Source: Clostridiales bacterium UBA2432
Lineage (GTDB): Bacteria > Bacillota > Clostridia > Lachnospirales > Vallitaleaceae
Reading direction: 5' to 3'
NCBI GenBank assembly: GCA_002342805.1
Contig: DDQW01000024.1
Span: forward strand, 67,010-112,021
DNA length: 45,012 nucleotides
Positions 1 through 8,535 of this stretch are shown in pieces. Position 1 is the first letter of the stretch. Every line of letters begins with the position of its first letter. The position numbers were made by a program, and so were the translations under genes. The notes below the pieces were generated by a model. The model worked only from the letters and a program-made list of their open reading frames with translations, was not told the DNA's origin and searched no databases.

Positions 1-420
1 ATTACAAAGATTGTAACCATTGAAGCTTCTGGCATTGCGATTGCAGCTGTAGCCGCTTTATCATTTGAAATCCCAGTGGTTTTTGCAAAAAAAACGCATA
101 GTCGAAATCTAGACACACAAGTATATACCTATCCAGTATATTCGTTTACAAAGCAGCAAACTTACGATATTCATATTTCAAAAAAATATTTACTCCCAAG
201 CGACCGCATTCTTATTCTGGATGATTTTCTGGCAAATGGACAAGCGGTTGAAGGCTTAATTCAACTTGTTCAACAGGCTGGTGCTGAAGTTGCCGGAGTG
301 GGTATAGTTATTGAAAAGGGCTTTCAGCCTGGAGGAAAAGAGCTTCGTGAAAAAGGCATTCGCGTTGAATCGCTAGCCATTATTGATCGTATGAAGGATG
401 GAGAAATCCATTTTTTATAG
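1..420 (+). CDS. xpt: Xanthine phosphoribosyltransferase, 3' part (5' end outside window)
   Basis: The frame is open from base 1, so the gene starts upstream of the window; 139 residues remain of a family usually about 190 long. The enzyme converts xanthine and PRPP to XMP in cytoplasmic purine salvage. The stretch ILILDDFLANGQA is the PRPP-binding loop in the form typical of Gram-positive Xpt, preceded by TIEASGIA and VVFAKK and followed by GIVIEKGFQPG, all in the family order. The next gene begins 56 bases downstream and encodes a nucleoside-type importer lipoprotein, which fits uptake plus salvage. Xpt genes are often under a guanine riboswitch or PurR, but that region lies outside the window. 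Family identity is very secure. Confidence 0.95.
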   Translation: MTKIVTIEASGIAIAAVAALSFEIPVVFAKKTHSRNLDTQVYTYPVYSFTKQQTYDIHISKKYLLPSDRILILDDFLANGQAVEGLIQLVQQAGAEVAGVGIVIEKGFQPGGKELREKGIRVESLAIIDRMKDGEIHFL

Positions 421-476
421 ATGGGTATTATTTTGCCCAACCAAAACATATCTTTGGATAAATACTAGGAGGAATT

Positions 477-1598
477 ATGAAAAAAATTACAGCATTTTTA
501 TTGATTTTAACAATGGTACTTGCGATGACAGCATGTGGAAAAGATGCGTCATCAGACACCTATGTATCTGAAAACGGAACAGAAAGTGGATCTGGAGAAG
601 CTGAAGTCACGAGTGCAAGTGATGTCACAGTTGGTTTTATTTTTGTTGGACCTGTTGGTGATGGCGGATGGTCTTTTTCCCACAATGAAGGTAGATTAGC
701 TCTTGAAAATGAGCTTGGTGTAAAAACACTCTATAAAGAATCTGTACCTGAAAGTCAAGAAGTTGAAGGCGAGATACGCAACATGATTGACCAAGGTGCA
801 AGCATAATCTTTGCAACAAGTTACGGATATATGAACTATGTAGAAGAACTTTCAAAAGAATTTCCAGACGTAAAATTCTTCCATTGTTCAGGATATAAAC
901 AGACAGACAATATGTCCAACTATTTTGGACGTATTTATGAAGCAAGATATTTATCAGGTATTGTCGCTGGATTAAAGACGGAGACAAATCATATCGGATA
1001 TGTCGGCGCTTTCCCAATCCCGGAAGTTGTTCGTGGAATTAATGCCTTTACGCTAGGTGCGCGTTCAGTAAACCCAGATGTAGAAGTTGAAGTTGTTTGG
1101 ACATCTACATGGTATGACCCTGCAATCGAAAAAGAGGCGGCTATAGCACTATTAGATAATGGGGCAGACATCATTGCACAACATCAAGACACAGGTGGAC
1201 CACAACAAGCAGCTGAAGAACGTGGTTTATATTCAATTGGTTATCATACAGATATGTCAGCGATAGCCCCTAACGCGGTATTAACATCTGTTGTTTGGAA
1301 TTGGAATGACTATTATGTTGACCAAGTAAAGTCTGTTATTGATGGTGAATTTGAGTCAGAATCACATTGGGGTGGAATGGAAACCGGTATGGTTGGACTT
1401 ACTGATGTCGCAGATTTCGCGGCGGATGGAACGCAAGAAGCTTTAGATGCAGCTATTGCAGAGGGTATGCATGTGTTTACGGGTGAAATCAAAGATCAAG
1501 AAGGTAATGTAAAAGTCGCTGACGGCGAAACATTAACTGATGATGAATTATTAAATATGTTGTGGTTTGTTGAAGGCGTTATCGGCAAAATTCAATAA
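477..1598 (+). CDS. BMP-family (PnrA-like) nucleoside-binding lipoprotein of an ABC importer
   Basis: 373 residues. The N-terminus is a lipoprotein signal peptide with lipobox MTAC; the modified cysteine is C20. An acidic, Ser/Gly-rich linker to about residue 48 leads into a periplasmic-binding-protein-like fold of the BMP family. Recognisable segments are GPVGDGGWSFSHNEG, the SGYKQTDNMSNYFGRIYEAR block and FPIPEVVRGINAF, all typical of purine-nucleoside-binding members. It would sit outside the membrane and deliver nucleosides to the permeases encoded by the next three genes. An AGGAGG site at 467-472 fixes the start. The upstream xpt supports a purine ligand, but the actual ligand is inferred. 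Confidence 0.93.
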   Translation: MKKITAFLLILTMVLAMTACGKDASSDTYVSENGTESGSGEAEVTSASDVTVGFIFVGPVGDGGWSFSHNEGRLALENELGVKTLYKESVPESQEVEGEIRNMIDQGASIIFATSYGYMNYVEELSKEFPDVKFFHCSGYKQTDNMSNYFGRIYEARYLSGIVAGLKTETNHIGYVGAFPIPEVVRGINAFTLGARSVNPDVEVEVVWTSTWYDPAIEKEAAIALLDNGADIIAQHQDTGGPQQAAEERGLYSIGYHTDMSAIAPNAVLTSVVWNWNDYYVDQVKSVIDGEFESESHWGGMETGMVGLTDVADFAADGTQEALDAAIAEGMHVFTGEIKDQEGNVKVADGETLTDDELLNMLWFVEGVIGKIQ

Positions 1599-1636
1599 AA
1601 GTGGTTTGTTGATTTATATATTAGATTGGAGCCAAT

Positions 1637-3166
1637 ATGCATAAAGATATATTCGTTAAAATGGAAAATATCAGTAAGAACTTTGGAACTGTACGGGCAA
1701 ATGATGCTGTAAGTTTTGAAGTTCGTAAAGGAGAAATTCATGCATTGCTTGGTGAAAACGGTGCTGGAAAGAGCACATTAATGAACATGCTGTCAGGTAT
1801 TTATAAGCCTGACAGCGGTTTTATTTATATCCATGGACAAAAAGTAACTTTCCAGAGCCCAAAAGAATCGATTCAAATGGGAATCGGAATGATTCATCAA
1901 CATGTAAAACTCGTCGAAGTACAAACAGCGAGAGATAATATAATTATGGGGTTGAAAAACTCTTTTTTTGTGAAAAAGAAAAAAATTTCTGAAGAGCTTA
2001 GAGCAAAAGCGCGACATTTTGGCTTGGCCGTTGATCCGGATAAAAAAATTTACAATATGTCCATCGGAGAAAAACAAAGTGTAGAAATTCTTAAAGTTTT
2101 GTATCGAGGCGCAGATATTTTGATTATGGACGAACCTACAGCGGTTTTAACACCACAAGAAACAAAAGAACTATTTGTAATCATGCGAAAAATGGCAGAA
2201 GACGGATGTGCAATTATTATTATTACGCATAAACTTAATGAAGTTATGGAAATCTCAGATCGAGTAACGGTATTGCGTCATGGAAGTACAGTAGGCACCC
2301 TAGAAACAAAGCATACTACACCTAAAGAAATGACGGACCTTATGGTTGGAGCAGTGACGGATTTATCGATAAAGCGTCCTAAGGTTCATCGAGGAAAAGC
2401 GGTTTTAGAAATTAAGGACTTAGTTGCTGAAGACACTGACCATGTACCTGTTCTCAAGAATCTTTCATTTGATCTTTTTGAAGGAGAAATTCTTGGTGTC
2501 GCAGGTGTTTCAGGAAGTGGACAAAAAGAGCTCTGCGAAGCTATTGCAGGACTATATCCGGTTAAAAATGGTGAGATCCTCTATGAAAAAGAAAATTTAA
2601 TTGGAATGTCACCCAGAGACATAATACGTAGAGGAATTAGTATGAGCTTTATTCCGGAAGATCGTTTAGGAATGGGACTCGTGGCTTCAATGGATATGGT
2701 TGATAACTTTTTACTTAAAGAGTATCATAATCAAAAAGGTCCTTTCATTCGAAGAAACACAATGGTTCCTCATTGTGAAGAAATGATTCGGCGACTTGAC
2801 ATTCGAACGCCGGGAATTCATCATCCGGTAAAACAACTTTCAGGTGGTAATATCCAAAAGGTTTTGATTGGAAGAGAGATTGATACAAACCCTCATGTTC
2901 TAATTACAGCATATGCAGTCCGAGGCCTTGACATTGGAGCTTCTCATAACATATATGATCTGATCAATGAACAAAAACGAAAAGGGGTCGGAATATTATT
3001 CATTGGAGAAGACCTTGATGTGCTTATGGAATTATGCGATCGAATTATGGTCTTGTGTGAAGGCGAGATTACCGGTATTGTAAATTCTGAGGAAGTTACA
3101 AAAGAAGAGCTTGGACTCATGATGGCCGGAGAAAAAATAAAAATCGAAGGTGGTGAAGCCTCATGA
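1637..3166 (+). CDS. Nucleoside ABC importer ATPase with two nucleotide-binding domains
   Basis: 509 residues, two fused ATPase domains as in RbsA- and YufO-like proteins. Domain 1 has Walker A GENGAGKST (residues 39-47), a signature SIGEKQ in place of LSGGQ, and Walker B LIMDEPTAVL. Domain 2 has a degenerate P-loop (GVAGVSGSGQKE, no GKS/T), a good LSGGN signature, and a Walker B region TAYAVRGLDIGAS in which the usual catalytic glutamate is missing. One competent and one degenerate site is normal for this class. It lies between the binding protein and the permeases, with a GGAG site before the ATG. Its stop overlaps the next start by 4 bases (ATGA), indicating translational coupling. Confidence 0.93.
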   Translation: MHKDIFVKMENISKNFGTVRANDAVSFEVRKGEIHALLGENGAGKSTLMNMLSGIYKPDSGFIYIHGQKVTFQSPKESIQMGIGMIHQHVKLVEVQTARDNIIMGLKNSFFVKKKKISEELRAKARHFGLAVDPDKKIYNMSIGEKQSVEILKVLYRGADILIMDEPTAVLTPQETKELFVIMRKMAEDGCAIIIITHKLNEVMEISDRVTVLRHGSTVGTLETKHTTPKEMTDLMVGAVTDLSIKRPKVHRGKAVLEIKDLVAEDTDHVPVLKNLSFDLFEGEILGVAGVSGSGQKELCEAIAGLYPVKNGEILYEKENLIGMSPRDIIRRGISMSFIPEDRLGMGLVASMDMVDNFLLKEYHNQKGPFIRRNTMVPHCEEMIRRLDIRTPGIHHPVKQLSGGNIQKVLIGREIDTNPHVLITAYAVRGLDIGASHNIYDLINEQKRKGVGILFIGEDLDVLMELCDRIMVLCEGEITGIVNSEEVTKEELGLMMAGEKIKIEGGEAS

Positions 3167-4221
3167 GAATGATTCAAAGGACAAACATATCCAAGCAAAA
3201 AATTATTCTGATTCGTCTCATTTCTGTTTTACTATCATTAATGACAGCTTCTTTATTTTTGCAATTTATGGGACATCATCCGCTTGAAGTATTTGCGTCA
3301 TTAGCAATTGGTGCTTTTGGTTCTGCATATCGGCTAAGAGAAACATTGACAACATCAATTCCGTTAGTAGTTACATCAATAGGAATTATGATTGCCTTTA
3401 AAATGAAATTTTGGAACATTGGTGGAGAAGGCCAGATTCTTATGGGGGCTTTTGCCGCGAGTTATATTGCCCTAAATTATAGTGAATTACCTAAACCCCT
3501 ATTATTAACACTAATGTTTTTTGCAGGCTTTTTAGGTGGAGGTATGTGGGCGCTAATACCAGCTCTGCTAAAAGTACATTTGGGAACAAACGAAACGATT
3601 ATTACCTTAATGCTTAATTATGTTGCAATAAAATGGGTTACTTATTTGCAATATGGACCATGGAAAGACCCCAACGGAATGGGATTTCCTCAGATTGCAA
3701 CGTTTGAGCCCAATGCCATATTACCTAAGGTTTTTGGTGTACATATCGGATGGATCATTGCGATTTTTATTGTATTGGCAATCTCTTTTTTATTAGCGAA
3801 AACAAAAAAAGGATTTGAAATCAGTGTTATCGGAGAAAGTATTGATACGGCAAGATATGCGGGAATGAATGTTAAACACGTTATTGTTGCAGCTATTATT
3901 TTAAGTGGAGGAATATGTGGAATTGTCGGTATGATGGAAGCTTCAGGTGTCAATAGAACGCTATCAAGCAATGTCTCTTCAGGATATGGATTTACAGCGA
4001 TTATTACAACTTGGCTATCAGGATTAAAAGCATCTATTATTATTCCGGTATCGATTTTATTTGCAGGATTAATAAAAGGCGGAAGCTTTATTCAAACAGC
4101 ATATGGTATTCCGCAGTCTGCCTCAGATGTTTTACAAGCATTGATTCTCTTTTTTATTATTGGTAGCGAATTTTTTGTTCAATATCGACTCGTTCCAAGC
4201 ACATCAAAGGAGGAGCTATAA
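3163..4221 (+). CDS. Nucleoside ABC importer permease 1 (YufP/NupP-like)
   Basis: 352 residues, with about eight to ten hydrophobic segments typical of BPD_transp_2 permeases. The segment KMKFWNIGGEGQILMGAFAA and the motif TNETIITLMLNYVA are characteristic of the first permease in BMP-type importers. It begins inside the stop of the ATPase gene (ATGA overlap) and is followed one base later by the second permease. The two permeases should form the heterodimeric membrane channel driven by the upstream ATPase. The substrate is inferred from the neighbours (nucleosides). Identification of the family is secure. Confidence 0.92.
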   Translation: MRMIQRTNISKQKIILIRLISVLLSLMTASLFLQFMGHHPLEVFASLAIGAFGSAYRLRETLTTSIPLVVTSIGIMIAFKMKFWNIGGEGQILMGAFAASYIALNYSELPKPLLLTLMFFAGFLGGGMWALIPALLKVHLGTNETIITLMLNYVAIKWVTYLQYGPWKDPNGMGFPQIATFEPNAILPKVFGVHIGWIIAIFIVLAISFLLAKTKKGFEISVIGESIDTARYAGMNVKHVIVAAIILSGGICGIVGMMEASGVNRTLSSNVSSGYGFTAIITTWLSGLKASIIIPVSILFAGLIKGGSFIQTAYGIPQSASDVLQALILFFIIGSEFFVQYRLVPSTSKEEL

Positions 4222-4222
4222 T

Positions 4223-5146
4223 ATGAATACAAGTTTTTTAGTAGCGGCAGTTATTGCGTCAACACCTCTTTTGCTGGCAACTCTTGGTGAATTATTGACT
4301 GAAAAAGCCGGACATTTGAATTTAGGTGTTGAAGGTATGATGCTTCTAGGCGCCGTTGCAGGATTTGCAGCTGGATACTATACAAATGATCCATTATTGG
4401 CCATTATTGGTGCAGGGGCGGCAGGTGGATTAGGTGGATTGATTTTTGGATTTTTGACAATTACATTAAGAGCCAATCATACGGTGTCAGGGTTGACATT
4501 AACTATATTTGGAACGGGTGTTTCAAGTTTTGCAGGAACGACCTTCATTGGTAAAAAAATGAGTGCAGAATTTATCGAGTTTTTTAACCCGGTTGCAATT
4601 CCTGTATTGAGTAAAATACCTGTACTTGGACCTATGCTCTTTAATCAAGATTTTTTTGTCTATTTAGCCTTGCTCTTAGCGGTCTTGTTAGGGATTTATT
4701 TGTATCGCACGCGATACGGCGTTAATCTTATTGCAGTTGGTGAAAACCCCGGTGCGGCAGATGCCTCAGGTATTCATGTTGAGTTGTATAAATATATACA
4801 TGTTGTGTTTGGAGGTGCCCTTTGTGGGCTTGGTGGTGCATATTTGGCTACAGTTGATGTGCCACAATGGCAAGAGCAAATCACTGCAGGAAGAGGCTGG
4901 ATAGCAATAGCACTCGTTATCTTTGTATCATGGAATCCATATAAGGCAATCTTGGGTGCATTATTATTTGGAGGATTGAGTATTGTAGGTTTTCGATTAC
5001 AGCAATTAAATGTGTCTCAGAATTTATTGGATGCACTACCCTATTTAGTGACAATTCTTGTTTTAGTCATTAGTTCGTTCAAACAGTCAAAAGAAAATGC
5101 ACCACCAAAGGCCTTAGGAAGCCCGTATTTTAGAGAAGAACGCTAG
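4223..5146 (+). CDS. Nucleoside ABC importer permease 2 (YufQ/NupQ-like)
   Basis: 307 residues. I start it at the ATG at 4223, preceded by AAAGGAGGA at 4206-4214, rather than at a TTG further upstream inside the previous gene. The protein opens with a membrane helix and the conserved LATLGELLTEKAGHLNLG and GVEGMMLLGA segments of the second permease in BMP importers. Later motifs include RYGVNLIAVGENPGAADASG and VPQWQEQITAGRGWIAIA. It completes the transporter encoded from 477. No clear hairpin terminator follows; the next gene has its own promoter at 5174-5202. Confidence 0.92.
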   Translation: MNTSFLVAAVIASTPLLLATLGELLTEKAGHLNLGVEGMMLLGAVAGFAAGYYTNDPLLAIIGAGAAGGLGGLIFGFLTITLRANHTVSGLTLTIFGTGVSSFAGTTFIGKKMSAEFIEFFNPVAIPVLSKIPVLGPMLFNQDFFVYLALLLAVLLGIYLYRTRYGVNLIAVGENPGAADASGIHVELYKYIHVVFGGALCGLGGAYLATVDVPQWQEQITAGRGWIAIALVIFVSWNPYKAILGALLFGGLSIVGFRLQQLNVSQNLLDALPYLVTILVLVISSFKQSKENAPPKALGSPYFREER

Positions 5147-5173
5147 AAATATTCACGGAAAATAAATTATGAC

Positions 5174-5202
5174 TTCACAAATAGGCTAAAATGCGTTATG
5201 AT
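5174..5202 (+). promoter_or_regulatory. SigA-like promoter for the S1-domain gene
   Basis: A -35 element TTCACA (5174-5179, 5 of 6 matches to consensus), a 17-base spacer and a -10 element TATGAT (5197-5202, 5 of 6) lie about 25-30 bases before the gene's ribosome-binding site. Spacing is optimal. Assigned by eye. Confidence 0.65.
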
Positions 5203-5234
5203 TAGATGTAGAAATTAACGAAGGGATGTTTAAA

Positions 5235-6476
5235 ATGGAAGAAAATAAAATCGAAACGGAACTTGAAACAAACGAAACAAACGAAACAAATGAAACGAAC
5301 AATGTTGTTGAAGAGACAATGGATGATTACAAAGATATGATTGATTCATCAATGCTCAAATTCTCAACCGGTGATATTGTAGAAGGAGAAGTTATTGGTG
5401 TTACTGATGACGAAATTCTTATGAATTTTGGATATATTGCTGACGGAGTTATTCCGGTTAATGAAACCTTTGCTGATATTGAAAATCCATTATCAAGTCA
5501 ATACCAAGTTGGAGATAAAATCAAAGCAGAAGTTATCCGAAAAGATGATGGAGATGGTAATGTATTATTATCATTGAAAAAAGCCCAACAAGAGATTATC
5601 TGGGATCAACTACAAGAAATTATGGATGCTGATCAAGAAGTTGAGGCAACAGTCGTTGAAGTGGTTAAGGGCGGACTTGTCTGTAAAGTATTACAAACAA
5701 GAGGTTTTATGCCGGGATCAATGATTTCCACATCGTATGTTCAAGACTTAAATGAATATAGTGATAAAACGTTTAATGTCAAAATAATGGAACTTGATCG
5801 TCAAAAGAACCGTATTATTTTATCACGTAAAGAAATCGAAAAAGTTGAAGTACAAAAGCAACAAGAAGAATTGTTTGCAACAATTAAAAAAGGTGATACA
5901 TTTAAAGGAACGGTTAAGAAAAACATGAATTACGGTTCTTTTGTAAACATTGGATGTGTTGATGGATTAGTTCATATTAATGAAATGAGCTGGAAAAACA
6001 TTTCTCATCCGTCAGATGTTGTTAAAGAAGGCGATATTGTTAATGTGACTGTTGTTAATGTGGATTATGACAAAAAGAAAATTGGATTATCCATGAAAAA
6101 TGCAGAAGACGATCCATGGAATGTATCAAATGAGAGTCTAAAAGTAGGCCAATCCTATGAAGGAAAAGTAAAACGTGTATTAGATTTTGGTGCATTTGTA
6201 GAAATCTTACCGGGTATTGAAGGTCTTGTTCATATTTCTCAAATCAGTAACGAACATATTAATCATCCATCAGATGTTGTTAAAGAAGGCGAGACAGTAA
6301 CTGTTAAAGTTCTAGGCATCGATAATAAAGAACGAAAACTACGTCTTTCAATGAAAACAGATGCTGGAGAAACTGTTCGAGAAGAATACGTTGATGTAAA
6401 AGAATATCAAACAGATGAGCAAGCAACTACAAGCTTAAAAAATGTCTTTGCAGATATTTTAAAAGATATTAAATAA
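5235..6476 (+). CDS. S1 RNA-binding-domain protein (RpsA-like)
   Basis: 413 residues from the ATG at 5235; GAAGGG at 5220-5225 is correctly spaced for this start but abuts the ATG at 5226. A short acidic N-terminus contains an ETN repeat. Four S1 (OB-fold) domains follow, at roughly residues 45-110, 128-195, 214-283 and 301-370. Domains 3 and 4 are the most alike, each containing HPSDVVKEG. Proteins of this kind bind mRNA at the ribosome in Firmicutes or act as general RNA-binding factors; they are shorter than the six-domain S1 of Proteobacteria. In many Clostridia the S1 domains are fused to or adjoin ispH; here the gene stands alone. The exact role is not certain. Confidence 0.88.
   Translation: MEENKIETELETNETNETNETNNVVEETMDDYKDMIDSSMLKFSTGDIVEGEVIGVTDDEILMNFGYIADGVIPVNETFADIENPLSSQYQVGDKIKAEVIRKDDGDGNVLLSLKKAQQEIIWDQLQEIMDADQEVEATVVEVVKGGLVCKVLQTRGFMPGSMISTSYVQDLNEYSDKTFNVKIMELDRQKNRIILSRKEIEKVEVQKQQEELFATIKKGDTFKGTVKKNMNYGSFVNIGCVDGLVHINEMSWKNISHPSDVVKEGDIVNVTVVNVDYDKKKIGLSMKNAEDDPWNVSNESLKVGQSYEGKVKRVLDFGAFVEILPGIEGLVHISQISNEHINHPSDVVKEGETVTVKVLGIDNKERKLRLSMKTDAGETVREEYVDVKEYQTDEQATTSLKNVFADILKDIK
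5265..5300 (+). repeat. Four tandem 9-bp units coding ETN-ETN-ETN-ETN
   Basis: Units of gaaacaaac (two exact, then one with a terminal t, then gaaacgaac) sit near the start of the S1-domain gene. The period is a multiple of three, so copy-number changes would lengthen or shorten the acidic N-terminus without shifting frame. Confidence 0.85.
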
Positions 6477-6514
6477 TTAGGATTATTTAAAGGTATATTT
6501 TATAGTGACCCAAG

Positions 6515-6550
6515 GGATAAGGTGATTGCAATTTTGCAATCACCTTATCC
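6515..6550 (+). terminator. Long perfect hairpin after the S1-domain gene
   Basis: The arms GGATAAGGTGATTGCAA (6515-6531) and its exact complement (6534-6550) form a 15-17-bp stem with a very small loop, 38 bases after the stop codon. The sequence after it is AT-rich (TTATAT) but has no clean T-tract, so it may work as a terminator, a 3' mRNA-stabilising structure or both. Confidence 0.65.
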
Positions 6551-6574
6551 TTATATCAAAATATATTGTTTTGG

Positions 6575-6603
6575 ATGACAAGCATGAAGATATTTGTTAT
6601 GAT
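6575..6603 (+). promoter_or_regulatory. Extended -10 SigA-like promoter for the 6665-11327 operon
   Basis: -35 ATGACA (6575-6580, 5 of 6), 17-base spacer, -10 TATGAT (6598-6603, 5 of 6), with a TG one base upstream of the -10 (6595-6596). It lies about 60 bases before the first gene and just after the hairpin, so the downstream genes should form their own transcription unit. Confidence 0.7.
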
Positions 6604-6664
6604 GTTAAGTGAATATTGTTTTTATATCTTATTAAAACAAAAATAGAGGAGTCGAGGAGTAATT

Positions 6665-8158
6665 ATGAAACGATTTAATCACGCTATGAAGCAATTTTTA
6701 AAAAAAATAGATAATAATGAATTTGATCTTGATTTGTTTGATGAGATTATTGAAGTAAGTAAAATAAAAATCAATGCCTTCCATTTATATTCACTGGGCT
6801 TAAAATATTATAGCTTTTTAGAGCGTGAAGATGATATGTATCAAGAAGAAGATACCCATGTTTGTGATCATAAGCATCATCACGACTACCATCATGATCA
6901 TGATATGGATTTTCCGATTTCAAGTAAGGAAGAAATGGTGGTTGAGAAGAAACTATGTCCTGAAATAATAGAGGTTCAACAACGAGTACAAGAGATTATT
7001 CTAGAGTTTCAAGAAACGAAAACAATTCCAAGCCTTGATGATCTTAGTTCTCTAAGAAAAAGTTTGGAAAATCAAGTGTTTGTATTAACGGCATATGGAG
7101 ATCAAATTTCCTTGCTAGAAAATTTATATTATAAAAATCGATATAAAAATGAAACGATGGTTACAATGGAGTCTGATGAAGTTTTTGCGAGACGTGTCAC
7201 AGAAATGCTGATGTCGTTTGAACAGGCTGTAGACATCCGTGAACATTTAAAATACATATACCCCGAATTACCAATGCGTATCCACAAGAATAAATTCTTA
7301 GGATTGATTGATGAATACTTTGAAAAGTTAAAAGGAATTCCCTATGAAGACCTACAAAATCATATTAAAGTTCTTAAAGAAAGTTTCAATCCTAAGGCAG
7401 TTGAAGGATATGGTATTGTTGCTTCAAGTATAGCAAGTGATTTGGAAAAAATAGAAAGAACCTTAATCGAAGGGGATGAGGGTGAGAAAGATAGTGCTTA
7501 CCATCACATGTATCATCTAACTGAAGATAAAAATATCTGTTTAGAAAAGGCTCTTGATATTACTGAAATTATTAATCATTTGATGGGAATCGCATTGACA
7601 TTTGATGAAGAGCTCATGGATATTAACCTTTATGAAAAACTAGATGGACTCTTATCCTTAGAGACAACGGAATCGGAGCTTGCTGAGGCTTTTAAACTCG
7701 TTGAAGAAAAGTATGAACCCTTAGGTGAAGCAATGTTACAAATCGGAATGGTTATCGATCGGCTGAGTGACCATGATTATTTCGATGAGAATGAAGACTT
7801 GTCGCATCTATTTAATCAACTTCAATATGCCTTCAACCTTTCAAAAGATGGCTATTTCATTGAATGGCCTTATAAAAAAGATAGGTTAGTACCTTCATAT
7901 AAAGAATTAATGATAATAAAAAATGATGTCATTAATACAATGGAAGATCGTTTGAATCATGACCATAGAATGTTACGCCGTTCAAGAATGAGTCTCATGA
8001 TGGGGACATTACAAATCGTACATGAAAATGGTCAATCAATTTATGACCACATATACAATTCGATTTCTTCATGCCATGAAGTTGGTGAAAAGGTGATGAG
8101 TATGCAAAATATTTATAGTTATCTTAATGATTTTATTGATGGACCTTATGAAGATTAG
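6665..8158 (+). CDS. Unrecognised histidine-rich soluble protein
   Basis: 497 residues; I do not recognise the family. There is no signal peptide and no membrane segment. Composition is acidic and largely helical in appearance. The striking feature is a cluster at residues 65-80 with eight histidines, one cysteine (C67) and several aspartates (HVCDHKHHHDYHHDHD), suggestive of metal binding, followed by a second Cys (CPEI) about 30 residues later. The C-terminal third has scattered His/Met-rich segments (NHDHRMLRRSRMSLMMG). AGAGGAG and GAGGAG sites precede the ATG, and a good promoter lies upstream. It is first in the operon that continues with a small unknown protein and a Lit-like membrane protein. 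Metal binding is inference only; a cytoplasmic location is suggested by the lack of a signal. Confidence 0.8.
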   Translation: MKRFNHAMKQFLKKIDNNEFDLDLFDEIIEVSKIKINAFHLYSLGLKYYSFLEREDDMYQEEDTHVCDHKHHHDYHHDHDMDFPISSKEEMVVEKKLCPEIIEVQQRVQEIILEFQETKTIPSLDDLSSLRKSLENQVFVLTAYGDQISLLENLYYKNRYKNETMVTMESDEVFARRVTEMLMSFEQAVDIREHLKYIYPELPMRIHKNKFLGLIDEYFEKLKGIPYEDLQNHIKVLKESFNPKAVEGYGIVASSIASDLEKIERTLIEGDEGEKDSAYHHMYHLTEDKNICLEKALDITEIINHLMGIALTFDEELMDINLYEKLDGLLSLETTESELAEAFKLVEEKYEPLGEAMLQIGMVIDRLSDHDYFDENEDLSHLFNQLQYAFNLSKDGYFIEWPYKKDRLVPSYKELMIIKNDVINTMEDRLNHDHRMLRRSRMSLMMGTLQIVHENGQSIYDHIYNSISSCHEVGEKVMSMQNIYSYLNDFIDGPYED

Positions 8159-8184
8159 TTGAGCGTAAACGTTGGGGAGGCCAT

Positions 8185-8535
8185 ATGAGAGTAATCTATC
8201 CGTTATATTATGGAGAGTCGATTCCAAAGAAAAAACATGATACGATTCGTCAACAAATTGAAAAACGCGAATTTTCTAAAGCTAACGAATGGTATATTGT
8301 TGTGTTATACCAAGACAAAGAAACGCTTTTTGAAAAAATTTCAATCAAAGAATTTGAACATCACTGTAAGATGAATAAAGACTTTGATGTTTTAGCAGTT
8401 GTCAAAACAAATGAAGAGTTTCAAACGTTTACACTGCAGATAATGGAATTATTAATTGGAAAAACAAAAACGGTTACAAAAAAAGGTCTCATAAATTATT
8501 ACAGGGAGAGTAACAATGAAGATATTAAGGTATAG
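8185..8535 (+). CDS. Unrecognised small protein (116 aa)
   Basis: A soluble, mixed-charge protein with no signal peptide, membrane segment or familiar motif. Its N-terminal half (YPLYYGESIPKKKHD, then WYIVVLYQDKETLFEKIS) looks like a small alpha/beta domain. It begins 26 bases after the histidine-rich gene behind a GGGGAGG site. Its last 20 bases overlap the start of the Lit-like gene, so the three genes are probably co-translated and may act together. No function can be assigned. Confidence 0.75.
   Translation: MRVIYPLYYGESIPKKKHDTIRQQIEKREFSKANEWYIVVLYQDKETLFEKISIKEFEHHCKMNKDFDVLAVVKTNEEFQTFTLQIMELLIGKTKTVTKKGLINYYRESNNEDIKV

Noticed and set aside
423..439. Small hairpin TGGG...CCCA after xpt as a terminator
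   Set aside because: Only about four base pairs and no T-tract; too weak to separate xpt from the importer genes.
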